Shown here piece after piece: positions 35,505 through 45,622 of a DNA stretch of 64,000 nucleotides. Position 1 is the stretch's first letter, and each line of letters opens with the position of its first letter. The notes under the pieces are model-generated. The model did no database searches, was not told the DNA's origin, and saw nothing but the letters and a program-made list of their open reading frames with translations. The position numbers and the translations under genes are program-made. The DNA comes from Bacteroidia bacterium (GTDB taxonomy: Bacteria; Bacteroidota; Bacteroidia; B-17B0; Aurantibacillaceae). Location: positions 40,338 to 104,337 of the forward strand of contig JACMNO010000109.1 in the NCBI GenBank assembly GCA_014378485.1. Reading direction: 5' to 3'.

Positions 35505-36512
35505 ATGGAATTAAAGAAAGAAATTGTTGATAGAGTTAATCAACTGGAAGAAAAATTTAGCCTTGTTGGGCAAAGCCTTGATAGTTATTTGGATGGGCTT
35601 TTATTATCAAACTATTTAACTTATTGGGATTACATACAAGTTGATACGTTACTTACTTTACAAAATCCTAAGACTGATTTTCCGGATGAAAAAATTTTCA
35701 TCATGTATCACCAGATTACAGAACTCTATTTTAAATTATCATTACATGAAATGGAGCAAATTGGAAATAATGGAAAAATTATTCAGCCAAATGGCCATGA
35801 TCTTGGATGGAAAGAAAAGCTCGAGGTTAATTATTTCACGGAAAGAATTACGAGAATAAACCGATATTTTGAATCATTGACGAAATCATTTGAAATCATG
35901 GTTGACGGGATGGAGAAAGAGCAGTTCCTGCGCTACCGCATGGCTTTATTACCAGCAAGTGGGTTTCAAAGCGCGCAGTACCGTAAAATAGAAATTTGCG
36001 CTACAGATTTTTTTAATTTAGTTGATAAAGATGTAAGACCTTCCTTACTAGGCAAAAATCCTACTATTGAAGAAATGTTCCAAAATATTTATTGGAATAA
36101 AGGTGCAACGGAATTATCAACAGGAAAAAAAACATTAACTCTTAATCAGTTTGAAAAAAAATATGGTGCAGAGTTTATTGAACTTGCAAAAGAATACCAA
36201 AGTAAAAATATGTGGGCAAAATATAAATCACTTTCAGAAAGTGATCAGAAAAACCCAAAATTAATTAACGCTCTAAAAGAACTCGATGTAAATATTAATA
36301 TCAATTGGCCGCTTATGCATTATAAAAGTGCTGTGCGATACTTACAACAAAATACAGAAGATATTGCTGCAACCGGCGGAACAAATTGGCAGAAGTATTT
36401 GCCTCCGCGCTTTCAGAAACGCATTTTCTATCCTGAAATATGGTCAGAACAAGAACATGAGGACTGGGGTAAAGGTTGGGTTGAAACTAACGTTTTTAGA
36501 GAGAACCGATAG
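35505..36512 (+). CDS. kynA: Tryptophan 2,3-dioxygenase family protein
   Basis: 335 residues. Opens the indole ring of tryptophan to N-formylkynurenine using haem and O2. The family segments are MYHQITELYFKLSLHE (~68-83), RYRMALLPASGFQSAQYR (~144, substrate-binding Arg and SGFQS loop) and the C-terminal HYKSAVRYL..ATGGTNWQKYLP. The downstream gene porQ begins 38 bp later and is not functionally related. The next kynurenine-pathway gene, kmo, lies 12.3 kb away. Confidence 0.85.
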   Translation: MELKKEIVDRVNQLEEKFSLVGQSLDSYLDGLLLSNYLTYWDYIQVDTLLTLQNPKTDFPDEKIFIMYHQITELYFKLSLHEMEQIGNNGKIIQPNGHDLGWKEKLEVNYFTERITRINRYFESLTKSFEIMVDGMEKEQFLRYRMALLPASGFQSAQYRKIEICATDFFNLVDKDVRPSLLGKNPTIEEMFQNIYWNKGATELSTGKKTLTLNQFEKKYGAEFIELAKEYQSKNMWAKYKSLSESDQKNPKLINALKELDVNININWPLMHYKSAVRYLQQNTEDIAATGGTNWQKYLPPRFQKRIFYPEIWSEQEHEDWGKGWVETNVFRENR

Positions 36513-36550
36513 TCAGGCAATAATATATATTTTTAATCGTTATTATCATA

Positions 36551-37627
36551 TTGAAAAAAGCTGTTATATATATTTTAATCGTTTTAAGCAACTCTGTTTT
36601 TGCTCAATTAGGTGGAACCAAAACGTATAGTTTTTTGGACCTACCGGTTCCTGCGCGTTCAAATGCTTTGGGGGGCGCATCAATGGCTATTTGGGATAAG
36701 GATGTAAACCTTGGTTACAGTAACCCAGCTTTATTAAACCCAAGTATGTCCAAACAACTGGCATTTAATTATGTCAATTACGTAGCTGATTTAAATTATG
36801 GGAATTTTTTATATGCTTTTCAACTAAAAAAATACGGAACTTTTGCAGCAGGTTTACAGTATTTTAATTATGGAAAATTTGATGGGCGAGATGAATACGA
36901 CAAAGAAACGGGAACTTTTAAGGCAGCAGATTATTCGTTGAATCTTGCATTTGCAAAAACACTCGATAAAGACAGTACACTTTCATTGGGAGTTGCGCTA
37001 AAAACTATTTATTCTCATTATGAGATTTATAATTCATTTGGAAGTGCTATTGATGTCGGATTAACCTATCATAATAAAAAACAATTCACCGTTTCTCTAT
37101 TGGCGAAAAATTATGGCAAGCAATGGAAACCATATTCAGATAACGGCCCCAAAGAAAATTTGCCAACAGACTTTCAACTGGGCTTTAGTAAGAAAATTCC
37201 TAAAGCACCCTTCAGGATAATTTTTCAATATGATCAATTATTAAAATGGGATTTAACATATGTAAACCCGCAAAATCAATCAGGTGATATTGATCCGTTT
37301 ACCAATAAGCCCATTGTTAAAACAGCCAAGCAGAAAAGAAACGACAAAATTAAAACTGGGTTAGACAAATTTGGAAGACACCTTGTAGTTGGTACAGAAA
37401 TTATTTTAGGTAAAAATTTCATGATACGGATCGCCTATAATTTCAGAAAAGGAAAAGAAATGGCCCTTCCTGACGTTAAAAAGGCAAACGGCTTATCGCT
37501 TGGTTTTGGTTTTAAAGTTTATAAATTTCATTTGGATTATGCGTATTCCAAATATGCTTTAACTGGCAATTCACATACCATTGGGATCACAACAAATCTC
37601 AATTATTTCAATAAAGCCTCTAAATAG
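36551..37627 (+). CDS. porQ: Type IX secretion system protein PorQ
   Basis: 358 residues, TTG start at 36551 with a typical signal peptide (AVIYILIVLSNSVFAQ). PorV/PorQ family members are outer-membrane beta-barrels of the FadL type. Here LDLPVPARSNALGGASMA, NLGYSNPALLNPSM and HTIGITTNLNYF (C-terminal strand) match PorQ. PorQ takes part in attaching or anchoring T9SS cargo, which fits the six cargo genes in this window. No other por/gld gene is in view. Confidence 0.85.
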   Translation: MKKAVIYILIVLSNSVFAQLGGTKTYSFLDLPVPARSNALGGASMAIWDKDVNLGYSNPALLNPSMSKQLAFNYVNYVADLNYGNFLYAFQLKKYGTFAAGLQYFNYGKFDGRDEYDKETGTFKAADYSLNLAFAKTLDKDSTLSLGVALKTIYSHYEIYNSFGSAIDVGLTYHNKKQFTVSLLAKNYGKQWKPYSDNGPKENLPTDFQLGFSKKIPKAPFRIIFQYDQLLKWDLTYVNPQNQSGDIDPFTNKPIVKTAKQKRNDKIKTGLDKFGRHLVVGTEIILGKNFMIRIAYNFRKGKEMALPDVKKANGLSLGFGFKVYKFHLDYAYSKYALTGNSHTIGITTNLNYFNKASK

Positions 37628-37674
37628 TTTTCCTTTCCTAAATTTGTTTCGAATTATTGCTGTAAATTTATGGC

Positions 37675-38133
37675 ATGAGGAATTTTAATGTTCGTGTTTA
37701 TGGAATTCTAATACATGATAATAAAGTGTTGGTTTCCGATGAACATATCAAAGGCATGAACATTACAAAATTACCAGGGGGCGGTTTGGAATTTGGGGAA
37801 GGCACGATTGATTGTGTTATCCGAGAGTTTAAGGAAGAACTAGGACTAGATATTGAAGTGATATCGCATTTTTATACAACTGATTTTTTCGTGAATTCTG
37901 CCTTTAGTGTTAATAATCAAGTAATCGGCATCTATTATCTAGTAAAAACCACACATCATTTTGATCCGGCAAAAGCTGGGTTCAAAATATCTAAAAAAGT
38001 GTTTGATTTTGAAAAAAAAGTGGAAGGAGCACAGTCATTACGTTGGGTGAACCTGGATTCCATTTCTGAAAACGATTTTACATTTATTATTGATAAACGC
38101 ATAGGAGATATGCTTGATAATAATCTGAAATAA
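37675..38133 (+). CDS. NUDIX hydrolase
   Basis: 152 residues. The NUDIX box GGGLEFGEGTIDCVIREFKE followed by ELGLDI is complete (G-x5-E-x7-REUxEExGU), so the metal-binding site should be functional. It cleaves a nucleoside diphosphate linked to another moiety; the substrate is not predictable. The stop directly abuts the stop of the convergent membrane protein gene. Confidence 0.88.
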   Translation: MRNFNVRVYGILIHDNKVLVSDEHIKGMNITKLPGGGLEFGEGTIDCVIREFKEELGLDIEVISHFYTTDFFVNSAFSVNNQVIGIYYLVKTTHHFDPAKAGFKISKKVFDFEKKVEGAQSLRWVNLDSISENDFTFIIDKRIGDMLDNNLK

Positions 38134-38796
38134 TTATTTCAGTTCTAATTCCGGTTCACTAACCCCTTCATTTAAATTTGTGGCTGCGTTGATAACTGGA
38201 AGAATTTCAGACCGTACTTTCCGGGTCTTTTTTCTTTTTTCAACTCTTTGAGAAGTTTCTTTTTTAATGTTGTTTGTCGAAATAATTTCTTCTTTAGGAT
38301 TATCTTTGGTTAATTTGATGGTGTCTTCTTTCTTGTTTTCAATAACTAATGTTGATGTCGATTTGTTTGAAAGAACTGAAGGTGTTGGTATAACCTTAAT
38401 TGATGTATCCAGGGTTGCTTTTGCTATTTGAGTTTTGGAAATCGGTTTTACCGTCTTTTCAGAAATTTTTACCGCTTTGTGTATGTTGTCAGGATTAGCA
38501 AGCAAGGGAATTTCACTATCAATTGATACTTTTTTCTTAAAGTCAATAAAACTAAACAATATAGCAGAAAGACCACCAATCAAAAAAACAAATAACACGG
38601 GTACAATAACAGAACGGCTAATGCTCATATTAAAGGATGGTATCATACGTCCGATAATCAAAGAAGATTTTGATTCCACTGTATGTAAGCTGTCGAATTT
38701 GTTCCAGAGCGCATCATTATAGTCCAATTCAGCATCCTGCATTGTTAACCTGATATGGCGCTCATCTAATTCATAGCTAAACTGGCTGCTCATCAT
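38134..38796 (-). CDS. Single-pass membrane protein paired with a sigma factor (anti-sigma-like)
   Basis: 220 residues. An N-terminal ~60-residue cytoplasmic part (RHIRLTMQDAELDYNDALWNK), one membrane helix at ~62-84 (VIVPVLFVFLIGGLSAILFS), and a Lys/Thr-rich periplasmic tail. It overlaps the sigma-factor gene by 20 bp on the same strand, so the two are translationally coupled. That arrangement and topology are typical of anti-sigma factors, but I see no recognisable zinc-binding or FecR domain. The assignment is by context. Confidence 0.55.
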   Translation of the reverse strand: MMSSQFSYELDERHIRLTMQDAELDYNDALWNKFDSLHTVESKSSLIIGRMIPSFNMSISRSVIVPVLFVFLIGGLSAILFSFIDFKKKVSIDSEIPLLANPDNIHKAVKISEKTVKPISKTQIAKATLDTSIKVIPTPSVLSNKSTSTLVIENKKEDTIKLTKDNPKEEIISTNNIKKETSQRVEKRKKTRKVRSEILPVINAATNLNEGVSEPELELK

Positions 38797-39361
38797 TGCT
38801 AAGTTTTAAATTTCGTTCAATGGTTTTCTGCAAATTAAACCTGGCCTTCTCTAAATTAGACTTTATGCTTTGTTCACTTGTATCCAATAATTCTGATGCC
38901 TGAGATAATGAATAATTATCAATGACATGTAAATTAAAAATCAATCTCTGAGATGGCACCAATGCCTGCAGGGATTGTAATAAAGTGTCCTGTTTTACAT
39001 TTCTTAAATCAATAAATTTACTGTCCAAGAAAAGATCGTAACTTGTTTCTTTGTATTCAACAGCTTTTACAGTGCTGGCAACATAATACTCGTTTCGGAT
39101 ACTTTTAAGATAGTTAATGGTGAAGATAATGAATTCATTTCTGATAAATTCATCAAAAGTGATTGTATTTTGACTCTTAAATTGAGGTAATTTTGAAAAA
39201 ACTTCAGCAAACCCACTTAATAAAACCTGTTCGGCTTGAGCGGCATTTTTAGAATATCTTAAAGAAATATAAGATAATTTACCATAAAATGTTTCAAACA
39301 GCTGCTTTTTTGCAGTTTTGTCGTTTTTAAGACATGCCGATATTAGTTCAGCTTGGGACAT
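38777..39361 (-). CDS. ECF-type RNA polymerase sigma factor
   Basis: 194 residues. Region 2 (~1-95, FETFYGKLSYISLRYSK..AEVFSKLPQF) and region 4 (~128-185: VPSQRLIFNLHVIDNYSLSQ, ASELLDTSEQSIKSNLEKAR) with the helix-turn-helix are recognisable. Region 2 is fairly divergent. It lies upstream of, and overlaps, the membrane protein gene. The regulon is unknown; no consensus for it is visible. Confidence 0.8.
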   Translation of the reverse strand: MSQAELISACLKNDKTAKKQLFETFYGKLSYISLRYSKNAAQAEQVLLSGFAEVFSKLPQFKSQNTITFDEFIRNEFIIFTINYLKSIRNEYYVASTVKAVEYKETSYDLFLDSKFIDLRNVKQDTLLQSLQALVPSQRLIFNLHVIDNYSLSQASELLDTSEQSIKSNLEKARFNLQKTIERNLKLSNDEQPV

Positions 39362-39413
39362 AAGTTAAGTTTCTGAGTAACTTATACACAAATAATGAAC
39401 AAAAAGTTACACT

Positions 39414-39863
39414 TTACTTCATAAATTTTACTTTATCCATATAATTTACAGGCAGTTTCTTCTTAAAATAGAATTTTCCGACTTTCAGATCACCTTTTAC
39501 TACAATATTTGCCTGACTTCCCATATTTAAAAGGTTTAAGGCATCCATTGGATTAATTTCTGATAAATTGGAATTCAGTTTAAAGGAATAAACTTCTTCC
39601 GAATTAGCATGAATGCGAACTTTTCGATTTAATTTGGCTCTCCCCAAACGCATTCCGCCAAAAACAACTTCAAATTCAGAGGGATAAATATTGAAACCTT
39701 TTGAATTAGGATTTTTAATTTTTACCTGGATCTGTGCCTCCAGATTTTCAAGCGTCAGTGCAGTAAGGTTGAAACCATCAATATTAGTTACTTGTATCTC
39801 CTGGAATTCTTTACAGGAAAACAAAAATGAAGAAATTATAATGATAATGATTTTAAATTTCAT
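39414..39863 (-). CDS. LEA type 2-like lipoprotein
   Basis: 149 residues. The signal ends at the lipobox LFSC (residues ~14-17), so the protein should be lipid-anchored. The mature domain (LEAQIQVKIKNPNSKGFNIY, FGGMRLGRAKLNRKVRI) matches the LEA14-like fold widespread in Bacteroidota. Function unknown. It lies 53 bp upstream of the sigma-factor gene on the same strand, which may reflect co-transcription. Confidence 0.72.
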   Translation of the reverse strand: MKFKIIIIIISSFLFSCKEFQEIQVTNIDGFNLTALTLENLEAQIQVKIKNPNSKGFNIYPSEFEVVFGGMRLGRAKLNRKVRIHANSEEVYSFKLNSNLSEINPMDALNLLNMGSQANIVVKGDLKVGKFYFKKKLPVNYMDKVKFMK

Positions 39864-39981
39864 GATTTAAAGATATAACAGCAGTTTGAGAATAAGTTAC
39901 AAATAAACTAAAATGAAACGTAAAATGTTTTTTTAATTGATAACACTAATTTTTATTTTAATAATATTACCTTCGGATTAC

Positions 39982-42900
39982 ATGTCGGCTACTGTTCCAA
40001 ATAATTTCATCGTTTATAAATCTTCTGCTGGAAGTGGTAAAACCTTTACGCTGGTGAAGGAATATTTGAAGTTGGCTTTGGTTGACGAACAAAACCTTAC
40101 TAAAGCTTATAAAGGAATTTTAGCGATTACCTTTACGAATAAAGCGGCCTCTGAGATGAAATGGCGCATTATTAAAGCGTTAAAAGAGATCAGTTCCGAG
40201 GCCAATTTAATGCTAAGTTCCTTGATTGCTATTGAGTTGAATATTCCCGGGGACGATTTGAAAATAAGAGCCTCTACTGTACTAACTGAGATACTGCACA
40301 ATTACTCTGATTTTTCTATAGGAACCATTGATAGTTTTACTCATCGGATTATCCGGACATTTGCACTTGATTTGAAACTACCGATTAATTTTCAGATTGA
40401 AACGGATTCTGATAAGGTGTTTAAAAAAGTGATTTCCACGCTCATTAATAATTTAGGGAAGGATAAATTAATAACGGATTATTTAGTGCAGTTTTCATTG
40501 GCTCAGATCGAAGAAAATAAAAACTGGGACCCTGAGCAAACTCTCATCGATTTCCTTAAAGAAATCAATAAAGAAGGTGTAAGCGATTTAGTATATAAAC
40601 TAAGCCAATTTGATATTTCTGATTTTGAAGAAATCAAAAAAAAATTAAGATGCGCAACGAAAGAACACGAAACGTTTTTAAAAACCAATGGAGAAAAAGC
40701 ACTACAGCTTATCAACGAAAAACAATTAAGTGCCAATGCTTTTGCAAGTGGAGGATCGGGCATTTATAATTTGTTTGTGAAACTCGCAACCCTGAAAGCT
40801 ACCTCTACAAATGAATTGTTTGGCGCTAACGTCACCAAGACTTTGGAACAGGATAAATGGCATGGAGGAAAAGCAAACGCTGAAGAAAAAACTGCCATTG
40901 ATAGTATTAAATCAGAGCTGGATAAAATAGCTTGTGAAGTTTTAAATTTTCTTCAAATAAATGAACAGCGATATAATGTATTTAAGCTGATCTATAAAAA
41001 TATTTATGCCATGGGTTTGGTGAATGAGTTGGCTAAGTTGACCAACGAATACAAAACGGATGAAAATATTTTGTTTATTTCAGAATTCAATGAACGCATT
41101 TCGGAAGTTGTAAATAATGAACCAACCCCTTTTATTTTTGAGCGTTTGGGTGATCGTTACAAACATTTTTTACTGGATGAGTTCCAGGATACATCGGGCA
41201 TGCAATGGCAAAATATGTTGCCCTTAATTGACAACTCTTTAGGCAATGGTAACCTGAATTTAATTGTCGGTGATGGCAAGCAATCTATTTACCGCTGGCG
41301 GAACGCTAATGTGGAGCAGTTTGTAAATTTGCCTTATGTGAAATCCGAAAACAAAAATAAGTTGTTGATGGAAAGGGAAGATTCCCTGATCCGTAATTTT
41401 GATGAGAAGGTATTGAATAAAAATTACCGGAGCGAAAGCGTCATTGTGAAATTTAATAATAGCCTGTTCGAATTTTTAGCCGCGAATGTGCTGAACATTG
41501 ATTTTCAGAAAATATATCTTAATCAAAAGCAAGAGCATAAGGCAGAAGAGAATGGTTATGTGAGTGTTGATTTTGCTGACCTTGGAGAAGAGGAAACTGA
41601 TACCGTAAACACGCACTTAATTTTAGATTATATTAAAAAAGCCATTGATGATGGTTATGAATACAGCGATGTTTGTATTATCATACGTCAGAATCGCCAC
41701 GGAAGCACTGTGGCTAATTTTTTAATTGAAAGTGGTGTTCCCGTTGTTTCTGCCGATTCTTTATTACTGAATAATGCCAAAGAGATCACAGTAACCCTTG
41801 CTTTCCTCAAATATATTTCTAATCAAAAAGATTTAGTATCGGCTTCTGTAGTTGTAAATTATCTGCATGATACACACTTGTGTGATGAAGAACAATATGT
41901 TACTTTTCTGAGGCTCTTAAATGTTTCTAAATCTAAAAGTCTCTTTGATATACTAAAAGAATGTCAACTAATAGTAAATCTTTTAAAATTAACGGCTTCC
42001 AATTTATTTGACAGTTGCGTGGAGATTGTTGAGGTTCTTGGATTAAGTAAACACAATCCGCAATACGTTCGATTTTTTCTGGATGAAGTGTTGGGATTTC
42101 TTCAAAGTAATACTTCCAATACGGCTTTGTTTTTGGATTGGTGGAACCGGCGATCAGCGAAGGCTTCGGTGATCATACCTGAAGGAATTAATGCGGTTAA
42201 TATCATGACTATCCATGCATGCAAGGGTTTAGAATTCCCCGTAGTGATTACTCCCTACCTTGCATGGGAAATTGAGAAACCTCAATCTATCTGGGTAACA
42301 ATTGATGATGAAAACATTGACCTTCCGGTGGCTTTGATTAATACGACTAAAGCGACAGATGAAACAGTGTTTCAACCTTTAGCTGAAAAAGAAAGACAGC
42401 AACAGGCTTTGGATAGTTTAAATATGTTGTACGTTGATTTTACGAGGGCAGTTGAAAGGCTTCATATCATTTCACCAAAATTGAAAAAGAAAAGTGCGAA
42501 GAATTGCCATACGTGGTTAACGGTTTTTGCGGAAACGCAGGAACAATATGACCCCATTAATTCCATATTGGAATATGGAATACTTAGTAAAAAGGTAGGG
42601 GCTTCACATCAACGTAAATCAGGAATGGAACAAATTAACATATGTCAACTTGCATTTAATCAAAATCCTGATCTGATTAAAATAAAAGGCGCTTCAGGTT
42701 ATGATGTGAATGAAGAAGTAACCAAAGCAAGAGAATACGGAATATTGGTGCATTATATTTTATCAAAAATAAAAACCAAAGATGATGTTGGAGAGGTTAT
42801 TTCCAACGCCGTTCTTTCAGGCGACATTACAAAAGAGGAAGCCATAAAGATGTCAGGCGATATTAGCCGGTTGCTATCCATCCCAACGATCTCTTCTTAT

Positions 42901-43152
42901 TTTGAGGAAGAAGGCAATATAAAGAATGAACTTGAAATTCTCACTTCCACTGGTGAGGTGCTTCGCCCAGACAGGGTAGTGGTGCAAAATAATACAGCCA
43001 CTGTTATTGATTACAAAACCGGGAAACGGAATGCTCAGAAATACCATTCCCAAATGCAGGATTATGAATATGCACTTTTAAGTTTAGGGTATACGTCTGT
43101 GAAAAAATTGTTGTTGTATATTCACGAGCAGGAAGTGGAAGTGTTGAGTTAG
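39982..43152 (+). CDS. UvrD-type helicase/exonuclease, AddA-like
   Basis: 1056 residues from the ATG at 39982; a TTG 45 bp upstream opens the same frame but adds a hydrophobic stretch unlike the family. Walker A is SSAGSGKTFT (14-23), motif II LLDEFQDT (~396), then GDGKQSIYRWR, MTIHACKGLEFPVVI, VDFTRAVERLHI. The C-terminal nuclease domain has PDRVVVQ and VIDYKTGKR (~1008), the PD-(D/E)xK signature. It resembles AddA/RecB-like subunits that resect double-strand ends. Its AddB partner is not next to it here. Confidence 0.85.
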   Translation: MSATVPNNFIVYKSSAGSGKTFTLVKEYLKLALVDEQNLTKAYKGILAITFTNKAASEMKWRIIKALKEISSEANLMLSSLIAIELNIPGDDLKIRASTVLTEILHNYSDFSIGTIDSFTHRIIRTFALDLKLPINFQIETDSDKVFKKVISTLINNLGKDKLITDYLVQFSLAQIEENKNWDPEQTLIDFLKEINKEGVSDLVYKLSQFDISDFEEIKKKLRCATKEHETFLKTNGEKALQLINEKQLSANAFASGGSGIYNLFVKLATLKATSTNELFGANVTKTLEQDKWHGGKANAEEKTAIDSIKSELDKIACEVLNFLQINEQRYNVFKLIYKNIYAMGLVNELAKLTNEYKTDENILFISEFNERISEVVNNEPTPFIFERLGDRYKHFLLDEFQDTSGMQWQNMLPLIDNSLGNGNLNLIVGDGKQSIYRWRNANVEQFVNLPYVKSENKNKLLMEREDSLIRNFDEKVLNKNYRSESVIVKFNNSLFEFLAANVLNIDFQKIYLNQKQEHKAEENGYVSVDFADLGEEETDTVNTHLILDYIKKAIDDGYEYSDVCIIIRQNRHGSTVANFLIESGVPVVSADSLLLNNAKEITVTLAFLKYISNQKDLVSASVVVNYLHDTHLCDEEQYVTFLRLLNVSKSKSLFDILKECQLIVNLLKLTASNLFDSCVEIVEVLGLSKHNPQYVRFFLDEVLGFLQSNTSNTALFLDWWNRRSAKASVIIPEGINAVNIMTIHACKGLEFPVVITPYLAWEIEKPQSIWVTIDDENIDLPVALINTTKATDETVFQPLAEKERQQQALDSLNMLYVDFTRAVERLHIISPKLKKKSAKNCHTWLTVFAETQEQYDPINSILEYGILSKKVGASHQRKSGMEQINICQLAFNQNPDLIKIKGASGYDVNEEVTKAREYGILVHYILSKIKTKDDVGEVISNAVLSGDITKEEAIKMSGDISRLLSIPTISSYFEEEGNIKNELEILTSTGEVLRPDRVVVQNNTATVIDYKTGKRNAQKYHSQMQDYEYALLSLGYTSVKKLLLYIHEQEVEVLS

Positions 43153-43210
43153 GTTATTACCTCATTTATTGTAAGTTTAATTACTATAGGAAAAAAACGG
43201 GCCAGGAAAC

Positions 43211-43240
43211 TTGAATTTAAATAAAAGTTTCCTATGTTTG
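43211..43240 (+). promoter_or_regulatory. Promoter of the TonB receptor gene
   Basis: TTG (43211-43213), a 19-nt spacer and TATGTTTG (43233-43240) match the Bacteroidota consensus. The ATG at 43234 that opens the long frame lies inside the -7 box, so translation must begin at the next ATG, 43261. Confidence 0.6.
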
Positions 43241-43260
43241 CGGCCGAATATTTACTGTTT

Positions 43261-45618
43261 ATGAAAAACGTTTTCTTATTGATTTTCGCCTTCATTGGCC
43301 TGAACATAATAGCTCAGGAAAAATTTACCATCAGCGGTTATGCTAAAGATGCCAAAAACGGCGAAGCGCTTATTGGCGTTACGGTTTACAAAAAAAATTC
43401 GCAGATTGGAACAAGCACCAATGAATATGGGTTTTATTCCTTAACACTTTCAAAGGGACAGGATACCGTTGTATTTTCTTTTATAGGATATAAAACAGTT
43501 TTTAAACCACTTGATCTAACTTTTAATCAAACATTAAGTGTGGAAATAGCTGAAGAAGGGAAGGAACTGGAAGAAGTTGTTGTTTCATCAGAAAGAGAAG
43601 ATAAGAATATTACGAGCATGGAAATGAGCGTGGCAAAACTCGATATTAAACAAATACAGAAAATGCCTGCCTTGTTAGGAGAAGTGGATATTATTAAAAG
43701 TATTCAGTTATTACCGGGTGTGACAACTGTTGGCGAGGGCGCCAGTGGCTTCAACGTTAGAGGTGGAAACATTGATCAAAATTTAGTGTTAATGGATGAA
43801 GCGCCGGTGTACAATTCTTCACACCTTTTTGGTTTTTTCTCCATCTTTAATCCGGATGCGGTAAAGGATGTGAAACTGATCAAAGGTGGTATTCCTGCGC
43901 AATACGGTGGACGGGCCTCCTCTGTTTTGGATATCCGAATGAAAGAAGGGAACAATAAAAAAATGGAAGTGAATGGTGGGATTGGTTCTATTTTTAGCCG
44001 ATTATCCATTGAAGCGCCCATCTTTAAAGACAAAGCATCTTTTATTGTAGCAGGCCGTAGAAGTTATATTGATGTTTTAGCAAAACCATTATTAGCAAAA
44101 AGGCAACCCGGTTTAAAAGATGCCAAATTTTACTTTTATGATCTCACTGCAAAATTAAACTGGCGCATCAATGATAAGAATACGGTATTTGCAAGTGGTT
44201 ATTTAGGACGTGATGTGTTTGGAGCGGGCTTTACTTTTAATTGGGGAAATACAACTGGAACGCTTCGCTGGAATCACATCTTCAACAGCAAATTATTTAT
44301 GAACCTTACCACATTTTATAGCAATTATAAATATGAATTAGGATTTAAAAATGAAGGCAACAATCAAAAATTTGAATGGCAGTCAAACATCATTAATTAT
44401 AGTTTTAAACCAGACTTTACCTATTACTTAAATAGTAAGAACACAATCAAGTTTGGGGCGCAGGGAATTTTATATACATTTAAACCGGGTGAGGCAGTTA
44501 TCACTTCGCAAAATGGCGATGAATCTAACATTAGTTTACCAAATCAATATGGCGCAGAATATGCAGGTTATATTGATAATGAACAAAAATTATCTAACCG
44601 CTTTACGTTGCAATATGGTTTACGTTGGTCGTTTTTTAATTACTTAGGGAAAGGAACTAAATACACTTACCGCGATACCATTCCCAATGAAAGTAAACCT
44701 TTAGAGAAAGAAGAAACCATCGGAGATGGAAAAAACATTGCCATGTATAATACACCTGAACCACGTTTGGCCGTTAATTATACGATCAATGATAAGAGTT
44801 CAGTAAAATTAGGGTATAACAGAATGTCGCAGTATTTGCATATTGTATCCAATACGGCAGCATCCACACCGTTAGATATATATACTCCTGTTACTAATAA
44901 TATCAAACCATTAATTTCAGATCAGATCACCTTAGGGTATTTCAGGAATTTTAAAGATAATATGTTCGAGACTTCTGCAGAGGTGTATTATAAAGATCTT
45001 CAAAACCAATTGGATTATGTGGATAATGCAAATCTTTTATTAAATAAGTACTTGGAATCTGATCTTATTCAAGGCAAAGGCAGAGCATATGGTTTCGAGT
45101 TATATTTAAAAAAGGCAAAAGGAAAACTGAACGGATGGGTGAGTTATACGTTATCAAAAACAGAACGCCGAGTGAGAGGGATCAGCAATGATGAATGGTT
45201 CCTATCAAAGTATGACAGAACACATAACATTAATACAGTGTTGATCTATGACTTGAATAAACGATTCAGCTTTTCTGCCAACTTTATTTTCCAAACAGGT
45301 ACACCTGCTACTTTTCCTACTTCTAAGGTTGAGGTTCAGGGTTATGTTATTCCATATAACACAGATAATAAACGTAATAATTACCGTAACACTCCTTATC
45401 ATCGTGCTGATATTGGCGCAACGTTTAACCTATCCCCAAATAATAAAAAAGGACGCAAGCATGCCATTGTGGTGAGTGTTTATAATTTGTATAACCGAAG
45501 AAACGCTTTCTCTATTTATTTCAGGAACAATCCCGATTATCCTGTAAATACAGAAGCCGTTCGTTATTCAGTGATAGGGTCTATTATACCGGCAATTACT
45601 TATAATTTTAAATTTTAA
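43261..45618 (+). CDS. TonB-dependent outer-membrane receptor with carboxypeptidase-like domain
   Basis: 785 residues from ATG 43261, chosen because the earlier ATG (43234) overlaps the promoter. Signal peptide (to NIIAQ), a carboxypeptidase-regulatory-like domain (~15-100, ISGYAKDAKNGEALIGVTVY), then the plug (GFNVRGGNIDQNLVLMDEAP, YNSSHLFGFFSIFNPD, GGIPAQYGGRASSVLDIRMK) and the barrel. Together with the next gene, a DUF4249 lipoprotein, it resembles Bacteroidota pairs of receptor plus surface lipoprotein, distinct from SusCD. The imported ligand is unknown. Confidence 0.9.
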   Translation: MKNVFLLIFAFIGLNIIAQEKFTISGYAKDAKNGEALIGVTVYKKNSQIGTSTNEYGFYSLTLSKGQDTVVFSFIGYKTVFKPLDLTFNQTLSVEIAEEGKELEEVVVSSEREDKNITSMEMSVAKLDIKQIQKMPALLGEVDIIKSIQLLPGVTTVGEGASGFNVRGGNIDQNLVLMDEAPVYNSSHLFGFFSIFNPDAVKDVKLIKGGIPAQYGGRASSVLDIRMKEGNNKKMEVNGGIGSIFSRLSIEAPIFKDKASFIVAGRRSYIDVLAKPLLAKRQPGLKDAKFYFYDLTAKLNWRINDKNTVFASGYLGRDVFGAGFTFNWGNTTGTLRWNHIFNSKLFMNLTTFYSNYKYELGFKNEGNNQKFEWQSNIINYSFKPDFTYYLNSKNTIKFGAQGILYTFKPGEAVITSQNGDESNISLPNQYGAEYAGYIDNEQKLSNRFTLQYGLRWSFFNYLGKGTKYTYRDTIPNESKPLEKEETIGDGKNIAMYNTPEPRLAVNYTINDKSSVKLGYNRMSQYLHIVSNTAASTPLDIYTPVTNNIKPLISDQITLGYFRNFKDNMFETSAEVYYKDLQNQLDYVDNANLLLNKYLESDLIQGKGRAYGFELYLKKAKGKLNGWVSYTLSKTERRVRGISNDEWFLSKYDRTHNINTVLIYDLNKRFSFSANFIFQTGTPATFPTSKVEVQGYVIPYNTDNKRNNYRNTPYHRADIGATFNLSPNNKKGRKHAIVVSVYNLYNRRNAFSIYFRNNPDYPVNTEAVRYSVIGSIIPAITYNFKF

Positions 45619-45622
45619 GAAT

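Noticed and set aside
43234..43260. ATG 43234 as start of the TonB receptor
   Set aside because: It overlaps the -7 promoter box, so it should lie upstream of the transcript.
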